Translations under genes and position numbers: made by a program
The notes under the pieces: model-generated
What the model was told of the DNA's origin: nothing
The model's database searches: none
Seen by the model: the letters and a program-made list of their open reading frames with translations, nothing else
NCBI GenBank assembly: GCA_023101725.1
Contig: JALJCO010008632.1
Span: 1-64,000, forward strand
Direction: 5' to 3'
DNA length: 64,000 bases
Origin: Atherinomorus stipes
Taxonomy: Eukaryota; Chordata; Actinopteri; Atheriniformes; Atherinidae
In this document: positions 13,112-26,763 of the stretch, in pieces
Layout of the letters: each line of letters opens with the position of its first letter
How positions within the stretch are numbered: the first letter of the stretch is position 1

Positions 13112-13329
13112 AGGGACAATTCAGAATTTTTGACATATGGGGCCTCATTTTTGAGTTAGCCAGGATAGCTGCTTATCACTGGAGACAGTTTCAAAAAATG
13201 TTGTCGGGTTATTCTAGTTGTAGGAGGTTGCTGATACTAGCACATAATGTTACAAATAAAACTAACCTTGCATTGCATTGCAGTTTGATGGTAAAGTGTC
13301 TCAGCAGCAACATAATTTTACTTTTTATT

Positions 13330-13810
13330 CAACGTCTGCACCAAGATGTTGCAGATCTTCTACAAGTCTGTTGTGGAAAGTGCAATTAGCTTTGCAGCAT
13401 CTGCTGGGAAGCAGCATCAGAATCAGAGACTTGAAGAAACTAAACAAGCTGATCAAGAAAGCTGGTTCTGTGCTGGGGATAACTCTGGAGCCGCTGGAGC
13501 TGATCGTTCAAAAAAGAATGCTGCACAAGCTGATGAAGATGATGGAGGACACTTCCCATCCTCTCCACAACGCGGTGAAGAATCAACAGAGTGTGTTCAG
13601 TGGGAGGCTGCGTCAAGTTCGCTGTAGGACGAGAGAGATACAGAAATTCATTCCTGCCAGCAGCCATCACCCTAAAGAACAAGACTGACTGACTTTTTTG
13701 TTTATTAAAAAAAAAAGAAAAAGAAAAAAAAGAAAACAAAGTGAGCTTTTACAATACTGAATTTCCCTTCTGGGATGAATAAAGTATTTTTCATTCATTC
13801 ATTCATTCTT
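13330..13810 (+). pseudogene. 5'-truncated LINE 3' end
   Basis: The reading passes through the region after the reverse transcriptase of a fish LINE. It includes MLQIFYKSVVESAISF near 13346, then LKKLNKLIKKAGSVLG and TSHPLHNAV in another frame (13278-13688), so at least one frameshift is present. It ends with the tail CTTCTGGGATGAATAAAGTA and an ATTC microsatellite (13789-13807). Two relatives lie at 14.97-15.84 and 33.57-33.97 kb. The clade is not certain (Rex1-, Nimb/I- or CR1/L2-like are possible). Confidence 0.7.
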
Positions 13811-14197
13811 GTATTTGGCAGTGGAGTGATATTATCTACTGGTATGTGCAGGAAGGAATTAGATTACACAAATATACAGTCAAAAATGTGGTCACGTGTG
13901 AAAGGCATGATAATATTTTGGGTTCTGAAGACAAATTTGAATTTGTTTGATCAAACGAGGCATCACCATATTTCTATGAACTTGGAATACCACCTGGATG
14001 CAACGTATAATTCCACAGCTGGTGAGAAACTAGTGAGAAAATGTGATGCAGAATTTGTGATGCAAGGTTGGTTTAATTTGTAAAATTATTCTATTAAAAC
14101 AACATTTACATATAGTCTTGTGTTAACTGATTTGCCTCATTTTGTGGAGTGGATGAGATTGTTTTTAACAACAGGCCAGCTGGTTCCTCTTGATTCA

Positions 14198-14822
14198 GGG
14201 TGCACTCACACCAGGAAAGTCAGGTGACTCGGTCCGATTGGGCAGGAATTTCAGAAAAATTTTGCACCTTTCTTTGCTTTGGTTTGCGTTCAAACTGCAG
14301 TTGCCGAAGCAGGCAAAACCGTCTGGTTAAACCACCACAGTTAAAAACAACTCCCCGCTAGGGAGCGACACTCCCCAATACAACCACCAATGATGATGAA
14401 AAAACAGGGGGAAGAAGAAAACCGGACTCCGTGATTAAACTGGAAATCTTTCTGCTTCTTATATTATGTCTCTGTCCACACATTTTCCAGTTGTCTGTCG
14501 TTGTTTTGACCTCAGCTTCTTCAAACACGCACTGTTTGCATTGTTTTCCCTCCGACCCAAACGATAATCTACCCCACTTCGTCCTGCTGTACTTCTTCGT
14601 CTGCTTTACTGTGGTCAACAGACGTCACTTCCATTAGGTGCGCTGGATGTATATGCGCTGGATAGTTCAATAGTCTGTTTGCAATTAAACCAAGACCCCC
14701 GGGCTTTCAAGCAGACCAGAGTTTGCTTCTTTGGTACGCACCAGAGTACGGTTGCTGTTCAGACTGCACCAAACGGAACGGACTATCTGTGAAAATGGAC
14801 CAAACAGAGTGTGAATGCACTC
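14198..14822. mobile_element. PIF/Harbinger-type MITE (625 bp)
   Basis: The ends GGGTGCACTCACACC and GAGTGTGAATGCACTC are inverted repeats. TCA precedes and TTA follows, compatible with a decayed TTA duplication. Two related copies are at 50538-51012 (left end missing) and 52590-52965 (complete). The frames at 14358-14618 and 14431-14637 are not recognisable proteins. It lies inside the larger TTAA-type element. Confidence 0.65.
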
Positions 14823-14969
14823 TTACGCTACCCGTAGCATCTCTGACCTCCTGTAACTACAATAACAGGATTAAATATGTTGAAATTGTCTCCAGTGATA
14901 GATAGTAACCCAGGCTAACTTGAAAATGAGGCCCTATGTCAAATATTCCGAACTATCCTTACAACTACC

Positions 14970-15840
14970 TGACATAACGGCCACAGAACGTCAGACTGGA
15001 CAATCTCTGAGACTTTTATCACCAACATTGGAGCCCCCCAAGAAACTGTGTTATCCCCTTTTTCTTTTCACCCTCTACATGTGACAGTGTGGGGTCCTGT
15101 CACTATGCCTCCAACTGATCATGTGCCCTGGCTACTTGGCCACAGGGATCTCCCTTTGGCTGAATGGTCAGCGCGCATGACTTTCACCCGGGAGTCTGGG
15201 GATCAAATCCCACCCAGGCCCTCCGTTGCGTACCTTGTCACATACACATCCAACTTCCCCTACAGGTCTTCATCGTGATATATGGAAAAATTCAGAGGAC
15301 ACGGCTGTGGTGGCTCATGTAGAGGGAGGGTACGAAGGGGGATACAAAAGGGTCCTCTGGCATGGACTCATCCTCAACACATCTAAAACCAAGGAGATGG
15401 TGGTGGATGGTGGGGAGGCATTAAGCACACCAACTACCTGTTGTAATTGAGGGGGAGGGCACAGCAGCGAGCAAAAAAGTTCTTCTTCCTCGGGAAGCTT
15501 CAATCTTCTGAAGTCTGTGATGTCATGCTGTACCTGTCAGCTGTAGCCAGTGCTGTCTTTGTTGTGTGCTGTGGGAACTGCGTGATGACCAGGGAGGGAA
15601 ACCAGCTCCAGAAACTGGTCAGGTGTGTGTCAATGATGGGAAAGGGAGTGGACTCTGTTGGAGAGTTGGTGGAGACACGGATCAGGAGCAGGATGCAGGT
15701 CATCCCCAGGAACCATCGTCACCCCCTACATGAGACGGTGGTCACCCAGAGGAGCAATCACGGGGACTCCCCTCTGTGCGATGCAGGAGTGAGAGGTTCA
15801 AGAGGTCATTTACTGGCCACTTTAAGAGCCTGCTCAAAAC
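14970..15840 (+). pseudogene. LINE reverse-transcriptase fragment, split by a SINE-like insert
   Basis: Around 15030-15062 the reading NIGAPQETVLSPF matches the conserved RT block normally read as GxPQGxxLSP. After the insert at ~15148-15270 the RT continues as EDTAVVAH (active-site region, normally YADDTAVV) and LILNTSKTKEMVVD. Then come the post-RT segments KKFFFLGKL, NQLQKLVR and MMGKGVDSVGELVETRI. There are several frameshifts and stops. It is the longest of the three related LINE pieces here and has no intact frame. Confidence 0.75.
15148..15272 (+). mobile_element. tRNA-like SINE head inserted in the LINE
   Basis: TGGCTGAATGGTCAGCGC at 15157-15174 resembles an A box, and GGGGATCAAATCCCACC at 15199-15215 resembles a B box, at tRNA-like spacing. 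A full cloverleaf is not convincing, so a tRNA-derived SINE head fits better than a tRNA gene. Its limits are judged from where the LINE reading breaks and resumes. Confidence 0.5.
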
Positions 15841-16079
15841 TTTTTTATTTACTCAGGCCTTCCCGTCCAACTGACACCCCTCCCAACTGTCCCCTGACCT
15901 ACCTCCTGCCCCACATGTTATCATTTTTCTTATGTTTTTAGCTCCAGGTGACTAGGGCCTATTATCATGACTTGTGCCTTTAATTTCTCAATTTTTTTTC
16001 CTTTTGTCGATTTTTGATCTTTCATTACGTTTTTTTTTTTTTTTTTTCAGTATCCAATCTTTTGTTGGATTGTACAGCA

Positions 16080-17905
<1,826 letters not shown>

Positions 17906-18059
17906 ATTTGAACTTGAATTTGCACAATAAATTTCATTGAAATGCTTTTTTATTGCGATTGATGGTAGCTTTTAACTTGTTTCTATTCAATGTCCCATTG
18001 TTTATTTTTATTTTGGTCTGTTTGGTATGTTCTTGGTATGTTTGCACACAATATGATAT

Positions 18060-18370
18060 GGTACATGAACCATACTGTACCATACACACCACTGTACCTT
18101 TAGGGGTAAAATGGCTTGTCACTGGGGTGGTACCCTTAAGCGTACTGCTGGTGTACCCCTAACAGGGGGAACTTTGTGCTTTGGAGCATAAATGTACTTT
18201 TCAGGCTCCCAAAAAGGTACATTTAGGTGCTTGGGGTCCACTTCTAATAATAATAATAATAATAACAATAATGGATTAGATTTATATTGCACTTTTCTAG
18301 GCACTCAAAGTGCTCACAGTTATGACCCTTACAGGGTACATATTCAAATTGCATCTTGAGGGACAGAAAT
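18060..18370. repeat. fish-type repeat with a TAA microsatellite
   Basis: Contains repeated GTACC/GGTAC blocks (CTGTACCTTTAGGGGTA, TGGTACCCTTAAG, GGGTACATA) arranged partly as inverted repeats, and a TAA run at 18246-18270 followed by GGATTAGATTTATATTGCAC. It resembles short non-autonomous repeats common in fish, but I cannot name it. Confidence 0.45.
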
Positions 18371-19839
18371 GTACCCGTGCAGTCACACTATTTCTGACAC
18401 CGTACTGACCCCAAACCATTTACCAAGACCCTACTGACTCTGAACATACCATCCTGGACCATATCAACCTGGACCCTATTGACCTGGACCTTATTAACCC
18501 ATACTGACCTGGACCCATGGGTGGAAACGAGGCTTCCCAGCTCATTTTGACTGCACCCTCAGAGTCCATCCATCCTCCAGCCATGTTTCTTCTGACTACG
18601 TGATGGTGTGAGATTGGCTATCTTACTCGCGGTGCTGGTATTTCATGGATCCTGATACAGAGAGGCCGTCTTGTCCTATTATCTGGTTAAACTACACATC
18701 CCACATCCTCAATCAGCAGGAAATTGCCCCCAAGCAGGGCCTGCTTTCTGCCTCCACGAGGCTGAGACAATGAGTCACTTCTGGCTCACTACCAATAACG
18801 CATTGTTGAGACCAAAGCATCCTGGAGTGGTAGGAGCTGTCACACACTAACATGCACACATGGGATGCCTTGAAGGGGGGACCCCACACCGGATGGTCAT
18901 GAGAGACGCCCTGCAAAGGAATGGAAACAGCAGAAAAGAAGAAAAGAGGAAAGCAGCGGAGAAAAGCCTCCATACCAGTGCAGTAGTGTATAAACAGACA
19001 AAACAGCCATTGGCAATAATAAACATGCAATCAGTGAGAGAGGATTGTGCTACGGAGATAAGGTCATTAGTACTTTTCTAGGCTGTTGATACATGTGGAA
19101 ACAGACACAAACGGCTCCAGTTTAATTAGACCCGTTCCAGTTTACGGACTGAGATATCTGACATGAAAAAGATCCCAAATTCCAAAGTTTCTAATGCACA
19201 TCTGCACTTACTTAATCTTCTGCATGAGACGACAATTGCAAAGTGCTGGAAACATTTTCCTCGGCTGTCCGACTGCTGTGCAGTGAAACTACTTAAGTTT
19301 ATAGTAGAAAAACAATTCGGCTTTATGCTTCACACTTTATCCTTTTTCCAGTCTGGTGTGAATCTCAAATATCACAGCTGAACTGTCCATCTTAACATCT
19401 TTGCCTGGTGACCGTGGGTGATACTCTGGATTTAAGCTAACAGAAACATAATAATAATGACAGACTTCAACCCTCTGACCCCATATTATACATCTCAGCG
19501 GTCTAGGTTCACCTCAGCAATGTTAATTCTACTTATCTTAGGCCAATAATATATTCCCTTTTATTTCAGGGCATGTGTGTGTATCACGGTGGTCTTGCTT
19601 ATGTACAGCGTTGGAAATCAATGTTGTGCAGTCACAAGCTGCCCACTGAGCAAGAGACATCTATTAGACGTCTATTAGACGTCTTTTTACTCAGTGGGTG
19701 TGATATGTGAGTAACCGTGGACAGTTTTCGTTATCTTTGTATCACTCGCACATTTTTGCAACCGCTCTTGGCGGTCAGAAAACTTTGGAAGTCCATTGAA
19801 ATAGAATAGAGACTGGTCTTTACAGAGTTAATTACAACA
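18371..19839. other. unassigned intergenic stretch
   Basis: A few degenerate CTGACC/GACCTGGACC repeats occur at 18415-18515. No gene recognised. Confidence 0.4.
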
Positions 19840-19920
19840 ATGCCAGACAGTTGCTGTGCGTTTGACTTTTCCAATCGACAAGAGGAGAACTCTGATAAAT
19901 GGGGAATGAGTTTGTACTGA
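19840..19920 (+). pseudogene. start of a THAP zinc-finger domain, broken
   Basis: The frame begins MPDSCCAFDFSNRQEE and stops after 26 residues. THAP domains (C2CH DNA-binding fingers of P-element-type transposases and host THAP proteins) start with Met-Pro-x-x-Cys and a second Cys four or five residues later. Here the second Cys position reads Phe. Downstream, in another frame, IDLDFCSTGLNRN and a Cys-Arg-Glu-His at ~20000 may be the eroded remainder. It could come from a transposon or a host-gene fragment. Confidence 0.45.
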
Positions 19921-20016
19921 TTTCCCATAAAGAAACACCAGCGATCGACTTGGATTTTTGCAGCACCGGTTTGAACAGGAATCCTTTGCCACAACACCCC
20001 CTCTGCAGAGAACATT

Positions 20017-20650
20017 TAGCCTGGTACACCAGCCTGACTAACGCCATGTATGACATACACGGCAAGTCAGTCTGGGTTCCCTCTGTTGGAGACTAAGGGC
20101 CTGCCCCAATAAACCCTCTAGCCCTACTTTTAGCCCTGCACCTACATTTTGTGCGTTCCCGTGAGGGTAGTGTTGTCCCAATTCCTCTTTGCATGTAGGG
20201 GTAGTGGACATGATGAATTCCTAGGGAAGATTACAAAGATCACCTACTGCTTCTGGCTTCAATTCGAGGGTACAGCGGTAGTGGGTGAGGGCTAGTGGTT
20301 GAAAGTAGGGGGAACACTGGGATAGGGCCTAAGTTCCCAATGCGAGATGAGAGGCAGGACTGGCAGGAACAAACTGAACAGGAGAGAACCAGTCAGAGAA
20401 ACATGGAAGTCATGCAAGCGTCTTTCTGTAAGAGAAAAGCCCTCAGAGCAGCAAGTAGTTGCAGGTTTAAGGACATGTGCAGCTCATCAGAAAGGGTGTT
20501 GTTATATCGTCGCTCGTCAGCTGCTGCCATTCTGACTGTTTATGGTTAGAAAACTGAGTCGCCAAAACAGACGTAGGCCTATTGTAAAGTCCCACCTCCC
20601 GTGCGGTGATTGGTCAGAGTTGGCCCTCCGTTAGTTATCAGGGATTTTTT
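20017..20650 (+). mobile_element. long-TIR element (MULE-like?), copy with nested MITE
   Basis: Starts TAGCCTGGTACACCAGCCTG and matches the complete element at 51925-52388, except that it is interrupted at 20097-20329. The right terminal repeat is missing. The relation to the 52-kb copy continues through CAATGCGAGATGAGAGGC and the GTGCGGTGATTGGTCAG segment. Confidence 0.65.
20097..20329. mobile_element. PIF/Harbinger-type MITE (233 bp) with TAA duplication
   Basis: Ends are GGGCCTGCCCCAATAAACC and ...CACTGGGATAGGGCC, imperfect inverted repeats, flanked by TAA at 20094-20096 and 20330-20332. The paralogous element at 52 kb reads GAGACTGATTTCCAATG across this point where this copy reads GAGAC-TAA-[insert]-TAA-GTTCCCAATG. 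That is an empty site defining the insertion boundaries. Confidence 0.8.
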
Positions 20651-20816
20651 TACACTCTACAGGCTTTCGCACGCCCCCGCTGCGCCCCACACACTGCTGC
20701 AGTACAGCTGAGAAGAGCAGCTCACTACCTAGACAACAACAAACTGCAGTCCGCGAAACTCTGAACTCACAGGACAATAGTACTCATTCATTTGTTCATT
20801 CTGTTAAAAATATTGG

Positions 20817-21020
20817 TGAAGTGAAGGAGTTTTTGCTGCAGATAATGCCTTATAGAGAGGCTGCCCCATCTCTCCCATTTAATGGATGTACGACGAAGGG
20901 CAGCTCAACGAAATATCTTCTGAAGTAGTCAAAGTGATACAAAAATTTTTCCGCTGAGTAAATGCATGTATAAACTCCTAGAAATAAGCTCCAGGTTGAA
21001 AAACGAGAAAGTTATCCTTT
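20817..21020 (+). repeat. dispersed repeat (pair with 28.87-29.08 kb)
   Basis: Shares GCAGATAATGCCTTAT, GAGGCT...GCCCCATC and the terminal AGGTTGAAAAA...CTTTAA blocks with 28868-29076, same orientation. Both copies end near a CTTTAA string, which could reflect a TTAA target. Unknown family. Confidence 0.55.
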
Positions 21021-23527
21021 AAGGAAGCAGTGAAGTTGAATGACGGTCATGATCAGACAACACCAGTCTGTGGAAAAGAAATGCAGCACACACACAATGT
21101 GCAGAACCGAGCCTGACCAGCCTTGTGGAGTGAGAGCCAGTTGAGGGAGTTTTAAAACAGGCTTGCTTGGTGAAAGTGGAAAAACATAAAGTTAGGTCAG
21201 TAGTAGACAATGTTCAAAGCTGTAGAAAAAATTTAACTGTAGGTTGAAAAGTTAAAATGTTAGTATATTTTATTCATAAAACTGTTAATAATGAAATTAA
21301 TTCACTGTCATCTTAAAACTAAGACACCATGTACATCATGAAATGACTTCAAATTGTCATGTAATTGGAGCTATTGAAACCGGGAACTTTCAGTTGCCTC
21401 TGGTGAGCGTTTCCCTCTTTTGAGGGGTTGCATTTGTCAAAGAAATGGGTCAGTGGTGTTTTCAAACACAGTAAACATGGTTGACTCGGTAAAAAAAAAT
21501 TCACATGGTAAAGAAACTCACTAGTTCTGTTTAAATGGACAGCCAAACTGCAGTTATGAGCATGCCCAAGTGACGTATGCATAAATTACAAAAAGGGTCC
21601 ATTAGGGACCAGGTAGGGACCAGTTTGAGAGGATGTAAGGTCTTGTGGCCAACATGCTCATAAGGAGGGAAAGTTTTGAAGATAACTATGTTCAGGGTTC
21701 TTCCATACCATCTGCCATATCACTGCCGTTGCTTTTCAAAGTTAGCCAAATGCTAAATCTCTCTATTGCTACGAAGTTTATTATTTTTGCTTAACAATAA
21801 TTACAGCAATTACCGCAACTTTATCTGTTTATTGGTCAAATGTGAGCCATACTGCGCAACACTTCTTAAGCTTTGGTTTCTGATTAAGAATGGGCCACAA
21901 CACACTCACTCGGGTATTTCTGATATTGTAAGGCTGGAACCATGTAGCTGTGTTGGGAATCTGTTGAATTAATATGCAGTTGCACTGTTTTTATCAAATG
22001 ATGTAGAAATATAAAACTCTGATGCATGTGTGCTGCTCCGAGGCCCATTTAAGTCTGGTTGGATGTACCACGGACATGTAACAGTTATTTGAGCTCCAAA
22101 CACAATATCTGGGTAGTTTATTTTAGTTCTCAAAGCTTTGATTTGGTTTGATTTTGGTAAGAAAATAAATACACAAGAATGAAAATTTATTATAACACTT
22201 ATTTATTTTTCTTACTTCGAGTGGGTTTGGTATGTGGTAATGTCGAAAGGGACAGAGACAGACAATATTTAAGAATGTTAAGGCTGCAGAGAGTTAAAGG
22301 TTTTCCTGTGTGCAGGAATGTCTGTAACTCATTAACACAGCTGCACCACAGCAAATGGGATCTTCACAACAACAGCGTTAACTACATAATAACGGAAATT
22401 ACCAAAAAACTCAACATGAGCTGCACCTTCTCTTTATGAGAACCTGAATTTGTGGTTTCTTCTTGAAAAGACAAGAGACATGAAGAAAAGGTAAAACAGT
22501 GCAGTTTCACACACTGAGAGGCTCTTTTGTTCCATCCAGAGTGGAAGTGAAAAGGAAATAATGATTGTGCCTGCTAAGTGAGACATGCAGAGAGAAACCA
22601 CCTCTCAGCACACACACACACACACACGCACACACACCTCCTCCACTTCATTCTGCTTCAGGCTGGCTTTTCATGAATGGAGTTCCTGAGTGGAAGCATG
22701 CTATTGGTTGAGAGGTGGACCAATCAGAGCTGAGACTGGGCTGGGCTTTAAGGCCATTGACAAAAGTTCCAGGCTCCCCCCTCTTCCCCTCTCTCGCTCT
22801 CTCAGATAAGAGCTGCTTTTTTCTCGCGGCCTGCCTGCATGTGTTCATCACCTCGGCTCAGCTTTCACATGTTTCCTGCTTCACATGCGTTCATATCTGA
22901 CCAGGAAACGTCAGGCTGTTTAACTATAGTTGCAGGAAAATGCTTGAACGCCTCAAGTTTTCTTCGGTTTGACTCTTTGTAGTAAAATGAAGGCTTCAGA
23001 AATATTGTATTAAATGGTTTCACTGTGCCGTTGTTGATCAGACCAGATGGATTTTCATTTTGTCCTGATGCATTAAAGGTTAGAAAAAACGGTGATCTTT
23101 CTGGATGTCACATAAAAGACAACCTTCTTCTATGACTGTTCGCTCCCATTTAAAGTAGATTTTTGTCATATTTGAGGCAGATGAGTGAATGTGTCGTATC
23201 AAATGGTGGTTAGTGATTGAAGCTTAATATGAAGTGTATCACTGTGAGCAATGAATAATCTAAAAAGGTCTACAGAATTTCTCCCCACATCATGACTTTT
23301 TCCGAATTATTAAACTTTTATGGGTGAAGGGAGCCAGAAGGCTTTGGGTTAACCAAACGCGTCACATTTAAAAAAAAAAAAGAGGGGGGGGGTTCGTCCA
23401 CATTTTATCCGGCGGACAAAAATATTTTCGATTCAGGACGTGTACCATTGTGATCGATTTAATAATGACTTGGTACACTCCTATTGGAATAGCTCTTGTT
23501 GTTATTACCATCTCGGTAAACAGTTAA
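21021..23527. other. unassigned stretch with a CA microsatellite
   Basis: A CA dinucleotide run lies at 22613-22638 and an A10-12/G9 run at 23370-23391. No gene or known repeat is recognised otherwise. Confidence 0.4.
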
Positions 23528-24794
23528 AGTGCCCCTGGCATGAAATTTGCATTTTTTGATCATATATTTTAGCTTCCCCAGCCTGCCTCCGTCCCCTAAG
23601 GAGTTAAATTATAGATTTGTGTTTCCTTTTTTCCCTGGGTGTGTCTGCCTACATGGCGAAGTTAGCATTCACAAATGGGCTGATTGGCAGTTCGGCCTAT
23701 TTTGCTCCTTGTGCAGCTTGTGACACCATGACTTCCAGCCAATTACCCCCCTCCCCCGAACTGCACTGTCCAAGTCCCTCCCTCCGAGACCTGCAACAAC
23801 AAACCGACATCATGGCGTCCCGTTCGCATCAGAACTGCTCTGTACCTGGTGTATGAAGGACAACACCAATCTTTCTGTCCTCCCCACTGAAAAGCCTGTG
23901 GATGATTTCATTTCTGCAGGAATGTGCCGACCGAACTAACAGAAAATCTCCCTGCAGCTCCGTCTCCTCCTCAGGAGGTTATAATGGCTTCCAGCCCCCA
24001 CGAAGAAACACGAAGTTTCTAATAATCGTTTCTCATCATGTTCGTGTCTTTTATCTCTGAGAGAAACTGATGTTTGTCATGATTCCAGTTTATAATTCTT
24101 CCTGTTGTGCGCGAGTGTTCGGCTGCGGACTCGGGTTTGCAATCAGGCCTTCTTCATCATCATCATCATCTCTGTTTCTGTATCGCTCCGGTCAGACGAA
24201 GACAGATCTAACGTGCAGAACTAGTTTAATATATCTTTAGTATTAACTATTAACTGAATTCAGGTCATGGGTGAAGTAAATAATTCAGGGAAACTTGTTG
24301 CTGGAATATGATGCTGTTTTCTTCTTAAACTGGATTCATACTCATGCATCAGTGTCTGTGTCATGACCGCCGTACGTCCTTTATAGATTCACAGAGGCTC
24401 ATAACGAACTTCTTCAAGCCTGACGTGCGGCAGTGTTCAATAGAACACAGCAACTCTTTTTTTTTTTTTTTTTTTACTCAACATGAGCGTGTGGAGAGGC
24501 GCGTGTCTGCAGGTTACTGGTGAGTGTATGGGCAAATGTCACCAGATAACTCTGTATCACTCCGCCTCCTCTCCACCAGAGCACCATGACAACAAAAGCA
24601 AGCGCTCCTTCTGGTCCCACCCACTGAACCTCGGTCATTGTATTCCGGTGCTAACAGTAGCGCTAACTCATAGCGCCTGCTACTCTAGGACAAGGCTGAG
24701 TTACGGCGAATGATCCTTTCATACAGTATTCGGGTACTTAGAGCCTGACTAAAAAGGGACCAAAAGTCGCCGGGAATTTCATGCCACTGGCACC
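23528..24794. mobile_element. TTAA-type element (1.27 kb)
   Basis: TTAA (23524-23527) is followed by AGTGCCCCTGGCATGAAA, and the right end reads TTTCATGCCACTGGCACC followed by TTAA (24795-24798). The inverted repeats match over about 18 bp with few differences. The TTAA duplication points to piggyBac or Kolobok. Frames inside (23617-23856, 24483-24713) show no transposase domain. A T19 run lies near 24460. Confidence 0.75.
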
Positions 24795-25091
24795 TTAAAC
24801 AGGTGAACAGCTGTGGGACTTTTTAGATATGGCGGGGCCGGTAGAAGTGGAGATCACGCAAGGGGCGCGGCTTGCCAGTTTGACCAATCACCAAACACTA
24901 CGTATCTCAGTTCCTATGGAACCCCGAAAAGACCCTGCCTCGCAGTAGGAGCTAATAAGGTTATAGGAACTGAGGACCGAGCTCCCTAATTCCTATGTGT
25001 CCAAATGTGCCAAAAATGGCCTGGTTCCCGAAAAAAGGTTATAGGAACTCCAAAAGTTTCCTACAGTTCGAAAGTGCCTCATGATCTACAT

Positions 25092-26240
25092 CAGCCTTTC
25101 TCAAACTTTTTTCAGTAAGGGCACCTTTCAAAAGAGCATAAAATCTCAAGGCACTCCAGTGTAAAATATGATTAAAACACTGCATAGCCTAAATGTAAAT
25201 GCAAATGTGCCTTTTTTTTTTAGACAGAGCAGCAATGAACAGAGCACAATACCAAATACAAATAATGATAATAACTTTAGAGCGGGCTGCACGGTGGCGT
25301 GATGGTTAGCATCGCAGCCTCAAAGTAAGAAGGTCGCTAGTTTGAGTCCCGGTGGGGGAGGGGGTTCGAACAATTCCAACTGGCCTTCCTGAGTGGAGTT
25401 TGCATGTTCTCCCCATGTATGCATGGGTTCTCTCCAGGTGCTCTGGCTTCCTCCGACAGTCCAACGACATGCATGCTAGGTTAATTGGTCACTCTAAATT
25501 GTCCCTAGGAGTGAATGTGAGCATGCGTGGTTGTCTGTCTCTCTGTGTTGGTCCTGCGACAGACTGGCAACCTGTCCAGGGTGTACCTCACCCCTGATAA
25601 TAGCTGGAATAGGCTCCAGCAACCCCCCGTGACCCTGAACTGGATAAGCTGTACAGAAAATGACTGACTTTAGAGCAACTTTATATCGCCTTGACAAACA
25701 AAGGTTTAGAAAGTGCTTCACAAGACAATTAATCAGAGACACAAATGCCATAAAACCTTAAGGAATGGACTGGCCAAATGATACCAGCTACAGGCCGATC
25801 TGGTGGACGAAGGTCCGTATGAAGTAGTAGGCTGAGGCTCCATTTAACAGTCAATCAAGTCCGGTTCTGGAGGAGCTTTTCTTTAACAAAAAAAAAAAAA
25901 AAAAGAAGATCCATGATGCTTGTTCCTTGCTCTTTGTGAGATCAAATGTATTTTCGCGGTTAAATTAGACTATAAAACTATGTGCTGCATCAGGCTGACC
26001 CTGGTTGGGGAGTCATGACACATTACTGACAACGGGTACATGAGATTTATCAAAAATGAATTTACAGTTTTATCAATCCATTCATATGTGAAAAAATGGA
26101 CAGTTTATATTCATGTATTAACATATACTGTATTTATACTGTATATGAAATGTCAGATTTTTTTAATTAAATGTGAGCCAGGATATATAATTTTTTGGTG
26201 GCACCACAGTGTGCCACGGCACCCACTTTGAGAAAGGCTG
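25092..26240. mobile_element. hAT-type element containing a SINE
   Basis: Begins CAGCCTTTCTCAAACTTTTT and ends CCCACTTTGAGAAAGGCTG, inverted repeats of about 14 bp. Flanks are ATCTACAT (25084-25091) and ATCTACAG (26241-26248), a 7/8 match. Without the 383-bp SINE and its 10-bp duplication it is about 756 bp. No transposase frame is present. Confidence 0.82.
25284..25666 (+). mobile_element. tRNA-headed fish SINE with 10-bp duplication
   Basis: Begins GGGCTGCACGGTGGCGTGATGG, with a tRNA-like A box (GTGATGGTTAGCATC) and B-box-like GTTTGAGTCCC. It continues through the conserved TTTGCATGTTCTCCCCATG core and ends with a GATAAGC...AAAATGAC tail. It is flanked by ACTTTAGAGC at 25274-25283 and 25667-25676, a perfect duplication. 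The family is widespread in fish and resembles Mermaid/V-SINE-type repeats; I am unsure of the exact name. Confidence 0.85.
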
Positions 26241-26589
26241 ATCTACAGTACATTGATAATGTAGGTCAGAAAATCACTGAGGCTTTGTTAGGTTTTCATG
26301 CTGATGATACTCTTAGCTGCTGTGCAGCGATGGTCCTGCTTTTTGAACATCTAAATTCTTCTTTTATGTGAAACTGTTACTGGCTGCTGAAAAACCAAAG
26401 GCTTTGTTGTTTGCTAACAAAAAGAAGCAGCTTGCAATCCTTCCTTCCCTTACAACCACACAGGGAGGCCATATTGAGTTTTTGGCCTCAAAGATACCTA
26501 GCTAACTTTCCTTTAAGTTCCACAATGAACATCTTACTGAACTTAAAACCAAACATGAGCAGTGTCCGAAATTAACTTTTTGACTCAAG

Positions 26590-26763
26590 TCAAAAATCTG
26601 CAACAACTACGTGATGCTGTCATGTCAAAATGGAGCAAAATCTCTGAGGAATGTTTCCAGTACCTTGTTGAATCTGAAGGATTAAGGCAGTTCTGAAGGC
26701 AAATGGGGTCCAAACCGGTACTAGCACGGTGAACCCAATAAAGTGGCTGGTGAGTGTATACTT
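26590..26763 (+). pseudogene. 3' end of a Tc1-like element
   Basis: Encodes a degraded Tc1-type transposase C-terminus (LRDAVMSKWSKISEECFQYL, then frame breaks). It ends in CAATAAAGTGGCTGGTGAGT, which resembles the terminal inverted repeat of a common vertebrate Tc1-like family. The 5' part is absent. It may be the same family as the relic at 51.9-53.0 kb, but the two pieces do not overlap. Confidence 0.6.

Larger units (their letters stand above)
13112..14959. mobile_element. TTAA-type element carrying nested insertions
   Basis: The left end reads TTAA (13108-13111) then AGGGACAATTCAGAAT...TTGACATATGGGGCCTCAT. The right end (14890-14959) is its reverse complement in degenerate form, with AATGAGGCCCTATGTCAAAT and GAACTATCCT. 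The right-hand TTAA is decayed to TACA-like. The inside holds a LINE tail (13330-13810) and a Harbinger MITE (14198-14822), which account for about 1.1 of its 1.85 kb. piggyBac or Kolobok class inferred. Confidence 0.6.

Noticed and set aside
15157..15216. A functional tRNA gene
   Set aside because: Box-like strings are present, but I could not fit acceptor and anticodon stems; a tRNA-derived SINE explains it better.
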